Source: Pavlovales sp. CCMP2436 (Eukaryota > Haptophyta > Pavlovophyceae > Pavlovales). Taken from it: DNA of 17,159 nt. Both the position numbers and the translations under genes were made by a program. Location of the stretch: contig MU631743.1 in assembly GCA_026770615.1 (NCBI GenBank), positions 11,402 to 28,560 on the forward strand, written 5' to 3'. The notes under the pieces are model-generated. The model was not told where the DNA came from, ran no database searches, and worked only from the letters and a program-made list of their open reading frames with translations. Below, one piece after another: positions 15,117 through 17,159 of this stretch (positions are counted from its first letter, which is position 1; each line of letters opens with the position of its first letter).

Positions 15117-16179
15117 GACGTTAAGGACGCGTACCTCAACTCTCGGCTCGAGGAGTACTACGTGCTGACCGAGCTGCGGCCGGGGTACGAGCCCAAGCTT
15201 ACCGCGCTCGACGGTTTCAAGATCGCGGCTCAGCAAGTGAAAGCTCACCCCGGCCTCCGTCAGTCGGGACGGGCCTGGTTCAAGAACAACCAAGCGCGGC
15301 TGCTCGAGCGTGGCTTCATCCAGTCCGAGGTCGCGCCGTGCATCTTCCTGAAGGAGACGCAGTGTGGGGGGTTCATCTCAGTCGGCATCTTTGTCGATGA
15401 CATGCTCGCGCTCAACGCCTCCGCCAACTCGCTGGCGTTCCAGGAGCTGGCCGACTCGCTCAAGGAGGACTACGAGATCAAGCTACAAGATCTGGACAAG
15501 TTCCTTGGCGCGCAGTACACGGTCGGCAAGTACGGCATCCACATGCACCTGACGCAGTACATCGTCGGCATCCTCGCCCGTTTCCACATGTCGGACTGTT
15601 GGGCTGTGCGCAACCCAGAGGCATCGCGCAACGACCCCATCCAGACCTCGGACGAGACGATGTTAAATCGCAAGGACGTCCAGCTCTACCAGGAGATGAC
15701 GGGCGCGCTGATGTTCTGCGTGACGACGTGCCGGCCTGACATCGGTCACTCTGTCGGCATGCTGGCGCGGTGGATGAGCAAGCCTCGCGTACGTGACCAC
15801 GTCGCGGCGTGTCGAGTCTTCCGCTACCTCCAGGGTACAAGAGACCTGGGCATCCTCTTTCAGTACGAGGAGGACCCCAAGTACCCCGGCCTCGTGGCGT
15901 TTACCGACTCCGACTGGGGCGTCGACACGGAGGGGCGCAGATCGACAAGCGGCTACATCGTGATGTTTAACGGTGCGCCGGTATCGTGGCAGAGCAGCCT
16001 GTAGTCCATCGTAGCGCTCTCCACCTGTGAGGCAGAGTACATCGCGGCCTCGGACGCGGCTCGAGAGCTCTACTACCTGCGCGAGGGCGCTGCCTTCATC
16101 CGCAGTCCGCAGCTCGGCCCGACGATTCTGTACGAGGACAACCAGGGCACGATATATTTAGTGGAGAACCCTGTTCATC
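15117..16179 (+). pseudogene. pol: Copia reverse transcriptase C-terminal half and RNase H
   Basis: DVKDAYLNSRLEEYYV opens with the motif A Asp (15117-15119). AHPGLRQSGRAWFK is the L-Y-G-L-K-Q-x-x-R-x-W block. ISVGIFVDDMLAL (FVDD at 15390-15401) is the catalytic motif C. LQDLDKFLGAQY and the R-x-D-I step (TCRPDIGHSVGMLARWMSKP) follow. RNase H then shows its acidic triad: Asp in FTDSDWG, Glu in STCEAEYIAA and Asp in LYEDNQGTI. One in-frame TAG at 16002-16004 lies in SWQSSL-stop-SIVALST, where family members often have Gln. The frame is cut at ENPVHH (about 16179) by an insertion and resumes at 16519. The enzymes convert element RNA to DNA and remove the RNA strand. Confidence 0.9.
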
Positions 16180-16197
16180 ATATATACCCCCCTACAT

Positions 16198-16204
16198 TAT
16201 TATA

Positions 16205-16239
<35 letters not shown>

Positions 16240-16248
16240 GTATATATT
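16198..16248. repeat. (TA)n microsatellite
   Basis: Nearly pure TA repeat interrupted by single C and G bases (TATACATATA, TATATGTATA), forming one large self-complementary tract at the left side of the RNase H insertion. Confidence 0.9.
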
Positions 16249-16313
16249 AGCGGCTCAGCATGGTTCAACAAGTGTTGTTCAGTCACTGGCTTGGTCGACG
16301 TTAGGCTGAGGTC
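16244..16313 (+). repeat. Second copy of copia LTR-end/leader
   Basis: Matches 6101-6170 over 70 bases with 4 mismatches, all transitions. It contains GGCTCAGCATGGTTCAACA, then GTGTTGTTCA, then TCACTGGCTTGGTCGACG. Since it crosses the proposed LTR/leader boundary at 6127, it cannot derive from a solo LTR. Confidence 0.85.
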
Positions 16314-16342
16314 GAGCTATCGACCCAACCCTCATGCACCAG

Positions 16343-16366
16343 CACTCACACCAAAGGGTGTGAGTG
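16343..16366. other. Perfect 10-bp hairpin
   Basis: CACTCACACC (16343-16352), loop AAAG, GGTGTGAGTG (16357-16366). It is the strongest short hairpin I saw in the window and lies at the start of the GC-rich part of the RNase H insertion. No terminator-like T-run follows; role unknown. Confidence 0.6.
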
Positions 16367-16518
16367 TGTGCGCCCCGGCCCCCACGCTCCGCCTCGGCCG
16401 CGCCTCGGCCGCCGCAGCCCTGCCGTGGCGGCCGCAGGGAGCAGCATCGTCTTCGTAGCTTTGGTAGCCTTGAGCGGCGTCTCCGTGTGCGGCCCGCCGC
16501 TGCGCGCAGCAGCGCCCT

Positions 16519-16692
16519 AGGACCAAACACATCGACGTGAAGTACCACTACATCCGCGCCGCGCAGGAGAACGGGGTGATCAAGGTCGAAAAGATCCATA
16601 CCGGCCTCAACCACGCCGACATCATGACCAAGGCAACCACTACGGCAACGTTCTGCAGGCACGTCAAGCTCAGTATGCAGGGCGCCGACTAG
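16519..16692 (+). pseudogene. pol: Copia RNase H, C-terminal end of pol
   Basis: Resumes with TKHIDVKYHYIRAAQENGVI and continues KVEKIHTGLNHADIMTKATT, matching the copia ending K-H-I-D-[IV]-x-[YF]-H-[FY]-[IV]-R and N-x-A-D-[IM]-x-T-K. It stops at TAG 16690-16692 after LSMQGAD. The frame stays open beyond the TAG as low-complexity Pro/Arg/Lys sequence to a TGA within the LTR start (17047-17049), which probably has no meaning given the GC-rich repeats. Confidence 0.85.
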
Positions 16693-16885
16693 CCGCCGCC
16701 GCCGCGCCGCCGTCAAGCCGCCACCGCCGCGCCGCCAAGCCACCGCCGCCGTGCCGCAAGTCTGTCAAGCCGCCGCCGCCGCGCCGCCAAGCCGCCGCCG
16801 CCGTGCCGCAAGTCCGACAAGCCGTCGCCGCCGTGCCGCAAGTCCGTCAAGCCGCCGCCGTCGCGCCGCCAAGTTCAGGGCGCAG
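16693..16885. repeat. GCC-rich tandem repeat after pol
   Basis: Imperfect units built from GTCAAGCCGCCGCCGCCG, CGCCGCCAAGCC and GTGCCGCAAGTC alternate across this stretch. It lies between the pol stop and the polypurine tract, in the 3' untranslated region of the copia element. Confidence 0.75.
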
Positions 16886-17033
16886 CCATCGCGCCGCACA
16901 GTCAAGACGCCGTGGAGTTCAGCCGCCACGTCACCAAGCAGAAGCCAAGTCGCCGCGCCGAGCAGCCCAGGCGTGGGTCACGTTCGGCAGGCACAAGATC
17001 GTCATCAAGTAGGGCGTCAACCTGCACTGATGT

Positions 17034-17043
17034 CGCGGGGGGG
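17034..17043 (+). promoter_or_regulatory. Polypurine tract of the copia element
   Basis: GCGGGGGGG directly abuts the 3' LTR start TGTTGA at 17044. A G-rich purine run at exactly this place is where plus-strand DNA synthesis is primed in LTR elements. It is short, with one C near its left edge. Confidence 0.7.
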
Positions 17044-17068
17044 TGTTGACGGTATGGCTATTGTATAT
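17044..17068 (+). repeat. 3' LTR, first 25 bp only
   Basis: TGTTGACGGTATGGCTATTG plus TATAT is identical to 4986-5010, the start of the 5' LTR. Similarity stops here: the 5' LTR (after removing its insert) goes on with GCTATGTTC, while here ATACTGATAGGGATTC follows. The rest of the LTR has been displaced beyond the window or lost. Confidence 0.8.
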
Positions 17069-17071
17069 ATA

Positions 17072-17159
17072 CTGATAGGGATTCAAGCTGGCGTCTGACT
17101 GTTCTGAATGTTTTGCTGGTCTGAGCGCTGCGTCGCCCATTGCCTGCTGCGTGCCTTAG
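17072..17159. mobile_element. Element sharing the MITE terminal repeat, in the 3' LTR
   Basis: CTGATAGGGATTCAAGCT (17072-17089) is identical to the left end of the MITE-like element at 2385-2402. Beyond the 18 bases, weaker similarity to the interior of that element (read from its right end) is visible in GCGTCT, TGTTCT and TTTTGC. It enters the LTR within a TATATA tract and continues past the window, so its other end cannot be seen. Confidence 0.5.

Larger units (their letters stand above)
16178..16518. mobile_element. Insertion of about 340 bp splitting copia RNase H
   Basis: RNase H reads ENPVHH to about 16179 and RTKHIDVKYHYIRAAQ from about 16516. The family has these adjoining, so the block between is inserted. 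It consists of CATATATACCCCCCTACATT, a (TA)n run (about 16198-16245), a 70-bp near copy of the element's own LTR-end/leader (16244-16313), then GC-rich DNA with a 10-bp hairpin (16343-16366). I found no clear target duplication or terminal repeats. It may be a remnant of a related element, or a rearranged template-switch product. Confidence 0.65.
4986..17068 (+). mobile_element. Ty1/copia LTR retrotransposon, degraded and multiply interrupted
   Basis: Order of domains is LTR, gag with CCHC knuckle, protease, integrase, reverse transcriptase, RNase H, polypurine tract, LTR. Integrase before RT is the copia (Pseudoviridae-type) order. Both ends start with the same 25 bp, TGTTGACGGTATGGCTATTG plus TATAT (4986-5010 and 17044-17068). 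Nested within are a 757-bp insert in the 5' LTR, a LINE-like element at about 8690-14035, and a block of about 340 bp in RNase H. The 3' LTR is cut after 25 bp. Removing the inserts leaves roughly 5.6 kb. In-frame stops and at least four frame changes make the copy non-autonomous. No flanking target duplication can be read because the 3' LTR is incomplete. Confidence 0.9.

Noticed and set aside
16279..16743. Minus-strand open frame of 154 codons.
   Set aside because: It crosses the RNase H insertion boundary and the pol C-terminus in antisense, so it is fortuitous.
16751..17098. Plus-strand open frame of 115 codons running through the polypurine tract into the LTR.
   Set aside because: Translation of GCC-rich tandem repeats, crossing the polypurine tract and the LTR edge; not a plausible gene.
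1..17159. Bacterial or phage features (operons, Shine-Dalgarno sites, CRISPR arrays, attachment sites).
   Set aside because: None seen. The retroelement content and long non-coding repeats fit a eukaryotic nuclear genome.

Overview
The window looks like a repeat-rich, gene-poor stretch of a eukaryotic nuclear genome. I see no intact host gene, no rRNA or tRNA, no CRISPR array and no bacterial operon structure. Almost everything recognisable is a retrotransposon or a fragment of one. The Ty1/copia coding parts are very GC-rich with G/C-ending codons, while the LINE-like insertion is A/C-rich on its coding strand, so composition helps to mark the nesting. A GC-rich alga or other protist fits, but the sequence does not identify the host (inference).

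Layout. (1) 1-428, minus strand: C-terminal part of a non-LTR reverse transcriptase that runs off the left edge. (2) 429-4080: non-coding repeats. These are a 195-bp tandem duplication (902-1295), a GC-rich minisatellite (about 1470-1690), two dispersed repeat families each present twice, a 101-bp MITE-like element with terminal inverted repeats and a TAAT duplication (2385-2485), and a degraded minus-strand protein gene with a repeated Cys/Trp module (2849-3730). (3) About 4214-4890, minus strand: a fragment of a LINE-like tail, with a second copy at about 13450-13947. (4) 4986 to about 17068: one Ty1/copia retrotransposon in + orientation, torn apart by nested insertions.

The copia element reads LTR (4986-6127), leader, gag (6187-6720), protease region, integrase (7583-8683), spacer, reverse transcriptase and RNase H (about 14710-16692), G-rich polypurine tract, then the first 25 bp of the 3' LTR (17044-17068). 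Four things interrupt it. A 757-bp repeat-bearing insert with a 12-bp target duplication lies in the 5' LTR. A LINE-like element of about 5.3 kb sits between integrase and RT. A block of about 340 bp, carrying a second copy of the element's own LTR/leader junction, splits RNase H. A sequence sharing the MITE terminal repeat replaces the rest of the 3' LTR. Without the three inserts the element would be about 5.6 kb, a normal copia size.

All coding regions carry stops and/or frameshifts, so I call them pseudogenes. The most unusual observations are: an F-box-like motif in the copia spacer, in a frame different from its flanks; a run of in-frame TAG codons, two of which fall where a repeat copy or the family pattern has Gln; the duplicated Cys/Trp module protein; and the duplicated leader inside RNase H.
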